NCBI GenBank assembly: GCA_035236585.1
Contig: CP141137.1
Span: 51,172,057 to 51,236,056 of the forward strand
Direction: 5' to 3'
Source of the DNA: Warburgia ugandensis
Taxonomy: Eukaryota > Streptophyta > Magnoliopsida > Canellales > Canellaceae
Length of the DNA stretch: 64,000 bases
The notes under the pieces were generated by a model. It made no database searches and had not been told where the DNA came from. It was given only the letters and a program-made list of their open reading frames with translations. Below, piece by piece: positions 26,732-38,742 of the stretch. How positions within the stretch are numbered: position 1 is the stretch's first letter; each line of letters starts with the position of its first letter. Both the position numbers and the translations under genes were made by a program.

Positions 26732-26923
26732 CTAAAACTAGAAGTGCTAGGACATTTTGGTTATTTAGTCAATAAGTTGTTATTACAACAATAGGAGAAA
26801 GGCTTTTATTTTTCCTTTTTGTTTTCGAAATCTTTCTTTTTCTTGCCATCAAAATTTCAAACAAAAACCTCAAATCCTAGATCTACACAGGCAAATTTGC
26901 TTGGCTGCAACAATAGAAAAACC

Positions 26924-26987
<64 letters not shown>

Positions 26988-27450
26988 TAAAGAGAATCTT
27001 GCTAAGCTATAATTGGTAGACTCTTTTACCTTGTATGTAATGCAATGAACTCAAACTATTATCTTTCACTTGCTTCTCACATGAGGTAGAGGCTGTTCAC
27101 AACCACTCTTGTAATTACTTGATAATTTATATCAATCAAATTTTCAAGTGTTAAAAAAACTCAAATGTTAAGGTCAATTGGGAAGCCCGATTCAAATTAA
27201 CCCATATGGGTTGGGGTCAGGGGCACAGGATAAAAGCACCAGGGCCTTAGGGCTGGCTAAAATTCCGAAGAACAGCCGTTACAAATTATCATGATTTGCA
27301 TATTCGTAGGGGTGTTTCTGTAATCTCACTGTACAAGTTAAAGGTTGAAAATTCCGATAATATGGAAGGATATTCTACCCTTCAATTTCTTCGAACTTCA
27401 CATTATCTTCAAGTCGAAAGGAAGAAAACGGCGAAACATATTCCTCTTCA
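26732..27450. other. 5' flank of the DUF3326-like gene
   Basis: This is presumed promoter and leader DNA. It holds a (GA)n tract at 26928-26983 about 470 bp upstream of the ATG. I do not see an unambiguous TATA box. An upstream ATG at 27345 is open into exon 2 if intron 1 is retained, but gives a less plausible N-terminus. Confidence 0.45.
26928..26983. repeat. (GA)n microsatellite upstream of gene
   Basis: An uninterrupted GA tract in the 5' flank of the gene that starts at 27451. GA/CT tracts are common in plant promoters, but a role here is only a possibility. Confidence 0.95.
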
Positions 27451-30400
27451 ATGGCGCTCAACCTCGGCCGTCCGCTTCCTGCCGGAGGAAGAAGTCTAGG
27501 CCGTCGACCGCTGCCTTCCATCAGAAGCATTTCATGTTCGCATTCTTTTCATCCCCAGGTGTAGTTTCAGCTCTCTCTCTCTCTCTCTCTCTCTCTCTGC
27601 TTTATTCTCGGATTCATGTGGATCTCTTACGGTGTCGATGGTGGGTCCAGTTTCGGAGGCCGTACACGACCGTGATGATAGTTCCGACCGGTGTAGGAGC
27701 GTCGATTGGAGGATTTGCAGGGGACGCTTTGCCGGTTGCTCGAACCCTCGCCTCCGTTGTGGATTGCTTCATTTCTCACCCCAACGTCTCTCTCTCTATC
27801 CCTAGCATTTTCTTCTACATCTCAACTGAATTGACCGAAACACCCATAACGGCAAGGTAATTGTTATAGGATTCATTAACATGTGGGGCCAGAAGTTAGT
27901 GATCCAAACCGCTAATCAGACGAGGACATCTTAGAAGGTTACCAAAATCTTAACCGATTACAGGACTAATTAACGTCATGCAAGACAGAATTTGTGGAGT
28001 ATCTCAATCAAAGATGTGGCCACGAAGATGAACGGTTCGGATCACCAACTAACTGTAGGCGTGCTTTTGGCCCGTCTCATGTATATCCTGCTAGTCTACC
28101 CGCTCAGTTTGAGGACTCATATGTATATGTGTGCGTGTGATGAACGTAGGAAAACGATCGGGAGAAGTGCACTTGTGGGCTCCATGGACACGTAAGCCGT
28201 CCATCCGCTGAACCCTCAAAATATTTCTCCATGGGATCATCTTAACTCTTCATAAACGACTATCCTGTTAATGCAATGACGGTAACCCGTGCGGGGAAGG
28301 CTACTTGAGTGTTTCGGTCAATTCACTAGATGACAAGTTTCTGTAACTTGTTCTTTCTGTCTATTGCAATTCTGATCTTTCTTCTAGTTTGTGATTGGCT
28401 TCGACATGCACTTGACAAGGGGTTTGTTGATCTGTTGGGCCACCACCAGATCTTAACATGCGTGCCCAATTGTAGAGTGGCACCTCAGTATGATCAGATC
28501 ACAAAAGGGACAATCTGGTGGTGGTTCACCGAATCATATTTCGATCACAACCCGTGGCCATGGTGCATATTGGCATTGGAGAAGCCTTATTACGAGTTGT
28601 TTGATTACTGAAGGCATAAAACCTTGATTTTTGTTCATATTTTGATAATTCTATAGGTGCTGAATGCAGCAATGCTGTATTGGCCAATGCCAAATGCGCT
28701 ATACGTGGAAGGTTATGCACTTGATAGGTTCGCAGAAGGATCATGGGCCCTTCAACCCGTTCACCAAAATAAGGTTTGCATTTTGGAGAACTAGCAGTGT
28801 GTTTGAAGCAGAAATGTGGAGCTAGTTTGTACCACTTTCTAATGCTTTCTTGTTGCAAGCTGCTAGATAACTTCACTGTTTATTTTTGCTTCTTCCCCAT
28901 TATGTGACTGTAGTAATTGTTGTGTGTACATGGGTTCCAAGAGACTTATAATTTCCAAAACAGGTTGGTTTGGTTCTTGATGCTGGAATAGAGGAAGAGC
29001 TTAGAGTTCGTCATTTACAGGCCGCTGATGCCACAAGGGCTTCCCTTGGTTTGCCTGTTGTGGAATATACTGTCACAGATACTCCTCTGGAGGTACTAAC
29101 ACTTTTGTTTCGTTTCAGTTTCTTACAAATTTACACAAGGGCTCTTGCCACTTTTACAACCATTCTTCTTCGATAATATGAATTCCATCAGCAAAAAGAA
29201 AGGCAGCCCCGGTGCATTTCCACAGCCTTGAACCCATGACCTCAAGGTCACATGATGACAATTCGACCAGTTTGCCAAGGCTCCCCCTTGATAATATGAA
29301 TTCCCTTAACATTTCTGTTTAAATTAACAGCCCCTGAATGGGACTGATCAATTGATCTTTCAGTGCATGACACTGGGGACGGTATAGAAGCCATATTCTT
29401 AGCCCACCTCATTTTGCCATTACGCTTCAAATTGCTGAAATTTTCTCTAAATGTCTTGCCTGGATTGACATGAGTACACTTGGAAGGTGTTTCTTAGTTT
29501 GATGTGGAGTCTGATGTCTCTCTGTTTGGAGTGGAATCTTGGAAGGAGCTATCTTATTTTCTTTGTAGAAACACGTGGTATTCCTAATTTTTAAATTAGT
29601 GATTCAATATGTATATTATGTTTTCTTGTTACTTTCATTAGTTCGGCTGATAATCTTAAACTTTTCATTGTAGTTATACACCTTGCTTTTGGTATGGTAG
29701 GAACGCCTAACTATATTGCATCCAAAGTTTAAGACAGGAACAGTGATGAATGCAGTACATATCAATACAAGTAGCTCAAAATTAACCAGTAAGTGAATGA
29801 GGATCTCTTGTTTGCAGTAGCAGGTAGGGAGTGATCTTTCTACCACAACTCAGTATATTCTTGGAAAATAATCTGAAAAAAGTAGAGTGCTTATTCTCAT
29901 AAATATGATCATCTTGTTTGTTGTGTATTCTGAATTCATACTGATAGAACTCTCTTATGATTTTTATTTATCTAGTTTATTTTTTGGTGAAAGTTAGAGA
30001 CACACACATACCCCATGTATAGCCTCGAACCTGGTCACTGAGGTGAAAGACTCCTTGTGCCACTACACTAGAAGGGTTTGAGAACCTTGGGAATTGCTAG
30101 CTTGTTATCACCAATAGAGAAGTTCAAAACAAAAAAGGAGGGAGTAACAAGGGAGCATGAAAATCAACTCATTTCAGAATATTGCTAGTCGTATAATGTT
30201 TATCTTCATATTTGAAATGAACTTTGTATGGAATTAACAAAGTCACAGTATGTTGATTCAACTTGTTCCATGCCTATTTGTAAGCTTCCGTACAAGATTT
30301 CCATCAATGCATATCTTTCACAGATGGATCTTGCAGCACTTCATGTGCTTTAATTTAATCTTAACATTGCTACTGGAACCCGCGTGGAATCAGCCTCTTG

Positions 30401-33400
30401 CAAAATGCAAGGCTGCCTCCTATAGGCCCTTGTAGGCCGCACATTCCCCAGCCCCCGCATAGGCGGGAGCTTCGTGCACTGAGGCTGCCCTTTATTGCTA
30501 CTGGGACCCAATGCTTACTATTTAAGCATAATATTATTTTGTTCAATAACATTTTCCATTTCTCCTTCATGATTAAATGGAAACACTGCATTTCAAACAT
30601 ATGTCTTGTGGATAAATTCTTTTACTATTTGGATGCAGCCACACAACACATCAGGATTGAAGAATAAGACCACTATTATAAGGCTGCAAAGCTCACAATT
30701 TGCTTTTTCAGGTTGAGAAATGGGTTGATCCAAAATGTGGGAACTCAATAGGGAGGATTAAGCACCCTGACTCATTATTAAGGGCTGTATATTCTCTAAT
30801 TAACAAGTCAGGGGTCAATGCCATTGCAGTTGTGGGGCGTTTTCCTGATGAGGAGATAGAAGATGTGGAAAATTATCGACAGGGGAAGGTAGTCTTTACC
30901 GATCTGTTTGCATTCCAATAACAATCTTGCGTTGTCTATTTTCAAGATAGGCTTCATAGGCACCTTAGTGAATTTGGATTCATCATCATCATCAAGACCT
31001 TATCCCAATTAGGGGTCGGCTACATGAATCTTATTCCTCCATTCCTCTCTATTAAGTACCATGGCTTCATTTAGTCCCAAAGTTTTTAAATCTTTCCTCA
31101 CCACTTCTATCCACATTCTTTTGGGCCTTCCCCTTACTTGCATTGCCTCACTCCTAACTGGTGCCGTTTTCGGTCTCCTTTAGACATGTCCAAACCATCT
31201 AAGTCTAGTCTCCCTCATCTTGTTACCTATTGGTGCTATCCCTAGATTTCCTTTAATATTTTAATTCATAATTCTATCCTTTCTTGTCTTACCACTCATC
31301 CATCTCAACATCCTCATTTTTGCGACACCCATCCTATGAGCATGATGTTCCTTAACTGTCCAACACTTTGATCCATGGAGCATAGCTGGCCTTTCGGCCA
31401 TCTTATAGAATTTTCCTTTTAGTTTGAGCGGCACTCGCAGATCATACAAAACTCTAGATGCACATTTCCATTTGTTCCAACCTGTTTGGATACTCTGAGT
31501 AACCTCCCTCTCAATCTGTCCACTCTCATGGATCATTGATCCTGTCCAAAAGTGGTCTTTTACGAGGACTTCTTGGTTATCAATCTTGATTGGTGTTCCA
31601 CTCTTACTCTCCTTGCTAAAATTGCATTCCATATATTCTGTCTTAGTTCTGCTGATTTTAAATCCTTGAGATTTTAATGCTTCTCTCCATAACTCTAGCT
31701 TTATGTTTACACCATCCCTTGTCTCATCAATTAAGACTACATCATCTGCAAATAGCATACACTAGGGAATCTCCTTGTGCAGATGTTTTGTTAAGTCATC
31801 CATAACCAACGTTAAAAGGTATGGAAAATCACCGGTTTCACCACTAGCAGTCTTAACATTTGTTACCACTTCCTCATATATATCTTTAATTATGTCTATA
31901 TACCCCCACGAAACCCCTTTCTCGCCCAACACCCTCCATATTAACTCTGTAGGGACTTTATCATAAGCTTTTTCTAAGTCGATAAAGAACATGTGGAGGT
32001 CTTTCCTCCTCTCCCTATATTTCTCTACCAATTGTCTTAGTAAGAAAATAGCTTCCATGGTAGACCTCCCAGACATGAAACCAAAATGATTTCTGATACA
32101 CTTGTCTCATGCCGTAGCCTCTTCTCAATCACTCTTTCAAAAAGTTTCAGTGTGGCTCATAAGTTTGATCCCTCGATAATTAGTGCAGCTTTGTATGTTT
32201 CCTTTATTCTTATGAATTGGTACAATAGAGCTTTTCCTTCACTCATTCGGCATTTTCTTTGATTTTATAATCTTGTTAAACAATTTGGTCAATCAAACTA
32301 CCCCAATATCTCTTATATGCTTCCAAATCTCTATTGGTACATAGTCGGACCCCATGGCCTTTCCTGATTTCATCTTTTTCAAGGCCTCTTTCACTTCAGG
32401 TATTCTAATCCTACATTCATATGTATAACATCCAATGTTATTTAGGTTTATAGTATTTTTATTTCCTATATTCTCGGAGCCATTGTCATTTAACAATTTT
32501 TGAAAGTATGTCTCCCGCCTTTGTTTAATCTCATTATCTTTGACTAATAGCCTTTGATCATCACTCTAATGCACCTAACATGATCTAAGTCCTTACCCTT
32601 CTGTTTTCTTACTTTTGCAAGTTTAAACACATCTTTCTCATCATCTCTTGTTCCTTGTCTATTATATAGCTCATCATATGCCTTAAGTTTAGCCTCACTT
32701 ACTATTCTTTTAGCAACCTTTTTTAGCATTCTTATATTGTTCATAGTTTTCATTATTTTTAGTCTTATACTATGCTTTAAAACACATCCGTTTATCTTTT
32801 AATAACTTTTTGCACTATTTCAATCCACTACCATGTTTCCTTTACTAATTGTCTTTTACCTTTAGATACTCCTAAGACATCTTTTGCCACTTTTTTAATG
32901 GACTCAGCAATTTTAATCCACATGATATTTACTTCTGTTTCATAGTTCTATTTTCTGTCTACCATCAACTTATTTTTGAATGAGGTTATTTTTTCTCCTT
33001 TTAAGTTCCACCACTTAGTTTTTGGTTACCTATTAAGTTCATTTCTTTTCCTCCATCTTTTGATATGGATATCCATAACCATTAACCTATATTGTGAGGT
33101 TAAAATCTCACCAAGTATCACCGTACAATCCTTACGCATTGATCGTTCAGCATTCCTAAATAGAAAGAAGTCTATTTGGCTTTTATGAAGTTCACTTTTA
33201 AAGGTTATTGAGTGTTCATCCCTCTTCTAAAAGAGTGTATTTGCAATGGCTAGGTTATATGACAAAGCAAAGTCGAGGATAGTTTCTCCCATCTCATTTC
33301 GTTCACCTATACCATACCCTTCGTGTATTCTATCATATCCTTCCCTTTCTTTCTTACAGGGCCATGTGAGTCTGCTCCTATAAATATTTGCTTTAATTTT

Positions 33401-35288
33401 ATAAGATATTTGACATGTACTGCATCAGAGTGTATGTTGTACTGCAGCACATAATGTGGTCCAGGCATGATTGACTTCAATCATGTTCAGCAACTTAATT
33501 TTCATGTATTACATACCTAGTAAGACAATTGAGATGGGAAGAAATGCATGCCTACACTGGTGTAAGGCAATGTCATGGGCAAATTGTTAGCACTATTTGC
33601 TGGTTCCCTCCTAATGCTATATATTTCTAAAATCTGATTTGCAGGGTATAGATTTGTTGGCTGGAGTTGAGGCAGTTATAAGCCATCTAGTGGTGAAGGA
33701 GTTCCAAATTCCTTGTGCTCATGCTCCTGCATTATCTCCTCTGCCTGTGAGCTCATCATTGTGTCCAAGATCTGCGGCCGAAGAGGTCAGCATTATCCTT
33801 ACTTCATGATATCATAGATGGTGAACTGAACTTTTGTATGGTTAGCAGCCAAACAAAGCATTTAGAGTTGTAAATCTTCCTTTTCATTGACCATTGATGA
33901 GGAACGGTTCCACCTTCTCCTAACCAATAATGATAAGTTGTAAAGTGGAGTTCAGGGTGTTCAATTTGCCTCTTTCCCTGAAAAGGAGATGTTGAAGAAG
34001 AATGTTTTTATTTAATTTCCTAAAATTGCACCTTGTAAAACAGCCAAGTACAGAGAGTATGGTGCCACTGATTTTGAAGGTATCTGATTCCGGGAGTAAA
34101 ATTGGGTGAGTAATCAGAATCTACCCATGATAAGCACAGAAGAGATGGCTTCAAAACTTGTTTCAGAGAAGTGGAAATATATAAAGAAGATATTTATGGG
34201 TTGTTTTCTTCCTAGTTACTTCAAGTGATATAATTCTAAAGATTGAGGAGATCTTGTTATTCAGATTAGTTTCCTTCTAAAAGTTTAAGGATTCCTTTAG
34301 CAAATTTTCATTTTAGCATGTTTTTGTTGTATGCGTAAGGCATGAATATGATATTTCAACTGCATGCTGATAATTCACTGCTTCATATATCTGTAGCAAC
34401 GTACTTATTGGAGAAACATAGGCTGGTCTCCTGCTTCCCCTTTTATCTTTTCCTGTTTCTCTTTTCATTTGTCTTACAGAAATTCTGTTTAACAGATTGG
34501 ATACACATTTTTGCCATGTGTCCTTGCGGGCTTAACTAGTGCACCTCAGTATGTAGTAATGTCTGGGTCCTCAGAGCAGGGTTACATATCAGCAAGTGAT
34601 GTTGACAGTGCACTTCTTCCTATTGATGCTTGTGGAGGGAAAGGTTCTCTTGCTTTTGCTAGAAGATCAAGAAACAAGGTAAAGATTCAGTGTCCATCTG
34701 CAATTTCTCCATTCTTCATTTCAGTGGATCAATCTATTTATGTAGAAGAAAAAAGTCTAGTTACTGCTTAGTCCCTTGGGTGTTTTCTTCTAACAAAACA
34801 AAACATGCATAAACACTATATTGACTGTGAGGACACGTCTTGACAAAGTTTTTCATAAATGAGTCGCTACTTTCTGGACCATGCTTCTTAAAAATAAAAC
34901 TGCATTTGTATTAGAAAATTTAACAGTGCTATTCTGTACAGTCTCTGATAATTGCTGTTGAGGAGAACGAAACAGTGCTTGATGACGTGCCTGAGGAGCT
35001 TGAAATTGAAGCAGTATGGATCACATAATATTCCTAGAATTTTCCTTCCGGTATCTTTTGTTTGACATATTGGATGACTTGAACATAATGGAATCTCATT
35101 TGCAGGTCAGGGTAAAAAACTATTGGGAAGCTATAGGTGTTATTGCCGCTCACAAGGCAGGGTTAAACCCAAGGTCACTTAGAAGAAATGGGATCAATAA
35201 TATCAGACACTCTACAGTTGTGCCGTCTTCTAATGGTTTTGCAGCTTCCCCTCTACGTCATCCTCTTGATCCGGTCTTTGCCATGTAA
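27451..35288 (+). CDS. DUF3326-like protein, nine exons, probably plastid-targeted
   Basis: Exons: 27451-27558, 27651-27785, 28657-28773, 28964-29092, 30712-30888, 33645-33785, 34496-34678, 34942-35013, 35106-35288. All introns are GT-AG and all fall in phase 0. The product is 414 residues. Residues 1-36 are rich in Arg and Ser and poor in acidic residues, as in chloroplast transit peptides. The conserved body starts at RRPYTTVMIVPTGVGASIGG (38-57), continues through a Gly-rich GFAGDALP, YWPMPNALYVEGY in exon 3, GLVLDAGIEEELRVRHLQ in exon 4 and NPRSLRR in exon 9. I recognise this from cyanobacterial and plant proteins of unknown function, DUF3326 (Pfam PF11805 from memory). No catalytic residues can be assigned. 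The start at 27451 is chosen for the transit-like N-terminus. Intron 1 (92 bp) contains a CT tract; if retained, the frame stays open from 27345, so the first exon is the least certain part. Introns 4 and 5 are swollen by transposons. An AATAAA lies about 40 bp after the stop. Confidence 0.88.
27571..27598. repeat. (CT)14 tract in intron 1
   Basis: A pure CT run lies 12 bp after the intron 1 donor. Length changes here would not alter the protein if intron 1 is spliced, but would if it is retained. Confidence 0.9.
29187..29289 (-). mobile_element. Au SINE with internal deletion, intron 4
   Basis: The minus strand reads gggagccttggcaaac, gaggtcatgggttcaagg, then jumps to gcaccggggctgcc. The middle block (cctcttgcaaaatgcaag through cgggagc) is missing. 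It is flanked by a perfect 15-bp target duplication, gataatatgaattcc (29172-29186 and 29290-29304). As the ends are intact, the deletion may have been present in the mobilised copy. Confidence 0.88.
30008..30076 (-). repeat. tRNA-derived relic in intron 4
   Basis: The minus strand carries an A-box-like tagtgtagtggcac and a B-box-like GGTTCGAGGCT with tRNA-like spacing. No full cloverleaf acceptor stem is apparent. It is probably the head of a SINE other than Au. Confidence 0.45.
30381..30493 (+). mobile_element. Au SINE, 5'-truncated, intron 4
   Basis: It carries cagcctcttgcaaaatgcaag, ggcgggagcttcgtgcac and gaggctgcccttt in order, lacking the tRNA head. The flanks are attgctactggaacc (30366-30380) and attgctactgggacc (30494-30508), a 15-bp target duplication with one mismatch. 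Confidence 0.88.
30978..33420 (-). mobile_element. RTE-type LINE, 5'-truncated, antisense in intron 5
   Basis: On the minus strand it ends ...gccgacccctaattgggataagg followed by a (TGA)n-type tail, typical of plant RTE LINEs. It covers most of the reverse transcriptase and part of the linker after the endonuclease. The 5' end is cut near 33420. It accounts for about 2.4 kb of the 2.76 kb intron 5 and lies in opposite orientation to the host gene. Confidence 0.85.
31261..32496 (-). pseudogene. broken reverse transcriptase of the intron 5 LINE
   Basis: The pieces from 5' to 3' are: 32496-32293, including the conserved KMKSGKAMGSDYVPIEIWK block; 32076-31762 with the RT block FFIDLEKAYDKVP; and 31758-31261 with the catalytic block MLFADDVVLIDE. 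The last two are in one frame, separated by a TAG that replaces the expected Trp codon just before CMLFADD. A stretch between GDFP and YLLTL is deleted relative to the usual RTE protein. No active enzyme can be made. Confidence 0.85.
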
Positions 35289-36621
35289 ATTGTAACTGTT
35301 GCCCCATCCAATTTAATGAAAGAGGATAAAAATAAAAGTAACTGAAATTAAAAAATGCCCGTATGTTGCAAGAAAAATTATGATCAATGGCTCAAAGTAA
35401 GACCTTTTTATCTTAATATATGTAGAAGATAATTTCCCAATATGAAGAGGCAGATGTGGTAATGTCGACTTCCTTAGCTATTCCTTTTAAGAAAATCAAA
35501 CACGGGTCTTGACCTTTGATCGTTGTGGTTATTTTTACTTTGTTTGAAGTTTTACTTCAACCATGTTTGGAGAATTATGTGTGCAATTTGATTACTTATA
35601 TTCGTCTTGTAGATAAATACGTTAACTGACAGTACCGAACTAATTAAGTTGAGATCACCATTGGGAAAACTGTATTTGTTGAATCTTATCTGTATTCCCC
35701 TAGTTCTTTACTTTTTCTTTCTTCTGGTTCGTTTTGGAGCAGGGAGGGTAGGGGTGTGTATGGAGAGGTTCGCTAGAAGGGTTGACCTAGGTATTCTAAG
35801 AGTAATTCAGTTCATTAGAAAGGTTGGCCTAGTTCATTAGGGTAGAGGTTCTTTGTTTTTTTCTCTTATTTTTTTAGATGCCTTTCCTCCCTCCTCCCAT
35901 TGCAATTCAGTTTGAAATTGTAATCATGTACAAGTTTGTTAGTTCTAAATTGAATACTTTTCTAAATTTCATATTCTAATCTTCTCTCCAACTATCCAAT
36001 TACATCTTACTTCTCTCTCTGCCCAAACTATTTTCTCATCTCTCTTCCCACTCCCTTTTCTCGTCGACTCATCTCCACATACCTTTCTTGTTCGTAACTA
36101 AAAAGAAAAACTATCTGTTTTACGGGGAAGTAGAATGAAATGAACATAGCATGAGTAGCATGGGACAGTCAAGCTTGGTCGCGTCAATTTATTCATTTCT
36201 ACTTCATCAGCAAGAATTTTTTAGCCTTTTACCTATTCAATATGAGGAAGTGCTGGGACTCTGGAAAAGCTGGCCAGGATAGCTACCAATCATGTGCACA
36301 GGAAAACAAATGCTACTGCTGATTCAAGCATCTATAGCTAAAGTGGAGAGGTGTTGTTGAAGGTTCCGCCCTCCTTTCTGTTTTAATGGCCTAATGTTTG
36401 ATGCTATGGACGCTGAGAGGTTGGGCAACTATGCATGTTGTCCTCATGGAATATTCTGTTGAAAAATTCATTATGCTAAAAGACAGAGGTTGATTGCGTG
36501 CCTAGACTGATATTTCATACTGTAACAAGCACAAAAGATATTACATTAAACAATGTAACAGATTTTTATTTTTATTTTTCCTTTTGTTTTCATCAAACAA
36601 TGTATGTTAGAGTTGTCATAG
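35289..36621. other. 3' flank of DUF3326-like gene; no further gene
   Basis: It holds the probable 3' UTR with AATAAA near 35329, then AT-rich intergenic DNA. Small frames (for example near 35649-35840) show no recognisable domain. Confidence 0.45.
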
Positions 36622-36768
36622 TATGACCTTAGATCACGAGTTCAAGGAGTGAAAATAGCCTCATTGCAATGCAAGGTAAGGCTGCGTACTATTGAGACCC
36701 TTTGTGATCTGCTCCTTCCCTGGACCCCAAATATGTGGGAGCTTTGTGCACTAGACTGCCCTCTTTTC
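36622..36768 (+). mobile_element. Au SINE, downstream of gene
   Basis: It carries atcacgagttcaagg, aatagcctcattgcaatg, caaggtaaggctgcgtac, tgtgggagctttgtgcac and actgccctcttttc in order, followed by a T-rich run to about 36811. Confidence 0.82.
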
Positions 36769-36891
36769 TTTTCTTTTTTCTTTTTTTTTTTTTTCTTTTT
36801 TTTTTTTTTTTCATCAAGCATGCATTGCAGATCTGGTCATGCATTACCTTTGATGCAAGGTACTAAATCTAATTGTTGGTTTATAATTAGG

Positions 36892-37881
36892 ACAATCATC
36901 ATTATCATTATCAAGACCTTATCCTGATTAGGGGTCAGTCACATAAATATTGTTCCTTCATTCCCCTCTATTAAGTGTCATAGCTTCATTCTATCCCAAA
37001 GTTTTTAAAATATTTTCTCACCGCTTTTATCCACATTCTTTTGGGCCTTCCCCCTACCCTTTTAGAACCTTGGACTTGGATCGCCTTATTCCTAACTGGT
37101 GCCCTTTTTTATCTACGTTTGACATATCCAAACCATCTAAACTCTAATTTCCCCATCTTGTTACCTATTGGTGCTACTCTTTAAGTTTCTTCGAATGTTT
37201 TTATTTCTAATTCTATCATTTCTCATCTTGCCAGTCAACTATCTCAACATTCGCATTTAAGTGACACTAATCTATGTATATGTTGTTCCTTAACTGCCCA
37301 ACACTCTGATCCATAGAGCATGGTTGGACTTACAGCCATTATATAGAATTTTTCTTTTAGTTTGAGTGGCCCCAACTTGCTTGAATTCTCTAGGTACCTC
37401 CTTCTTAGTCTCTCCAATCTCATGAATTATAGATCCCAAATATCAGAAGTGTTCTTTTAGGGAAACTTCTTGGTTATGAATCTTTACTAATGTTCCACTC
37501 CCGCTCCTTTCCTTGCTAAAATTGCATTGCATATACTCTATTTTAATCCAACTAATTTTAAATCCTTTAGATTCTAATGCATCTCTACATAACTCTAGCT
37601 TTGTATTTACACCCTCTCTTCTCTTATCAATTAAAACTATATTATCTGCAAATAACATGTACCATGAAATCTCCTCATGCAAATGTTTTGTTAACTCATT
37701 TATAACCAATGTGAAAAGCTATGGGCTTAATACTGATCCTTGGTACAATCCTATAGTAATAGGAAAATCTTCTGTCTCTTCAATAGCAGTCCTAACATTT
37801 GTTACTGCTCCCTCGTACATATATTTAATATGTCTATATGCTCTCATGAAATCCCTTTCTTGCCCAACACTCACCATATTG
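36892..37881 (-). mobile_element. RTE LINE 2, segment 1 (3' end)
   Basis: It is collinear with the 3' half of the intron 5 LINE, from the ATC-rich tail and ccttatcctgattaggggtc to the RT region. A frame at 37709-37443 keeps MLFADNIVLIDKRREG. It stops at a target duplication, tattg (37877-37881), where the next element is inserted. Confidence 0.85.
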
Positions 37882-38742
37882 TGTCACGACCCTAGTCCCT
37901 GAGGCCGCGATTTGATGTAATCAAGCATAGTGATTGGGTTGAGCAAGGCCTATGTGGCCTTGCTTCTCTCTTCTTTTTTTCTTTTTTTTCATAATATATA
38001 TCACAGCAGAAGTAGTGAGAAAGCTAAGTGCTCTTATCCTATGCACTTATGCATTTAACTAATAAAATTTTCTTCTCTTTTAACTATTGAGTTCTACCGA
38101 AATTTTGACAAAGTCTTCCCTATTTTTCGGACTTATGCAATTAACGCATGCAATGCGGTTTACCTGATAAACAATATGACAGTCATAAAACCTTAAAGGA
38201 GACTCAGTCTCCATACTATTCATCACAATACATCATTAATACTTGCTTGATAACTAGGAGTTCAAGTGAGTCTCATACAGGCACTATCAAAATAAAACAT
38301 ATAGGATGCATAAGGCTAATTGTCAAAAATAAGATACAACTCATACTCGGTGTCAGCACACACACACACACACACACACATATACAATACAAAATTTTGC
38401 ATCTACAGTCAGGCTTTCTTCATTTCATTCAACCACCTTCCTCTTTTCAGCTTGACTGGTACTTGCAAAATATTAAGGTGAGCTGCGAAGCCCAGTAAGG
38501 GAAAAGAACTAAACCCATGCATATCATACCATTCTTATAGAGCTACAATCAAAAGCACATTCAAACCCAACCCTAGAGCATTCATTTCTATTTTAACTGA
38601 TCATCTACAAAGTAGTTAGCATGTACTATCAAATAAGGCATATGAGTATTAGAACAGAATTGCAGTTTATTCCCAATTCAGATATGACACAATCGCCATA
38701 GCATGCAAACAAGCACATCTTATAACAATTCCCCATTCATGT

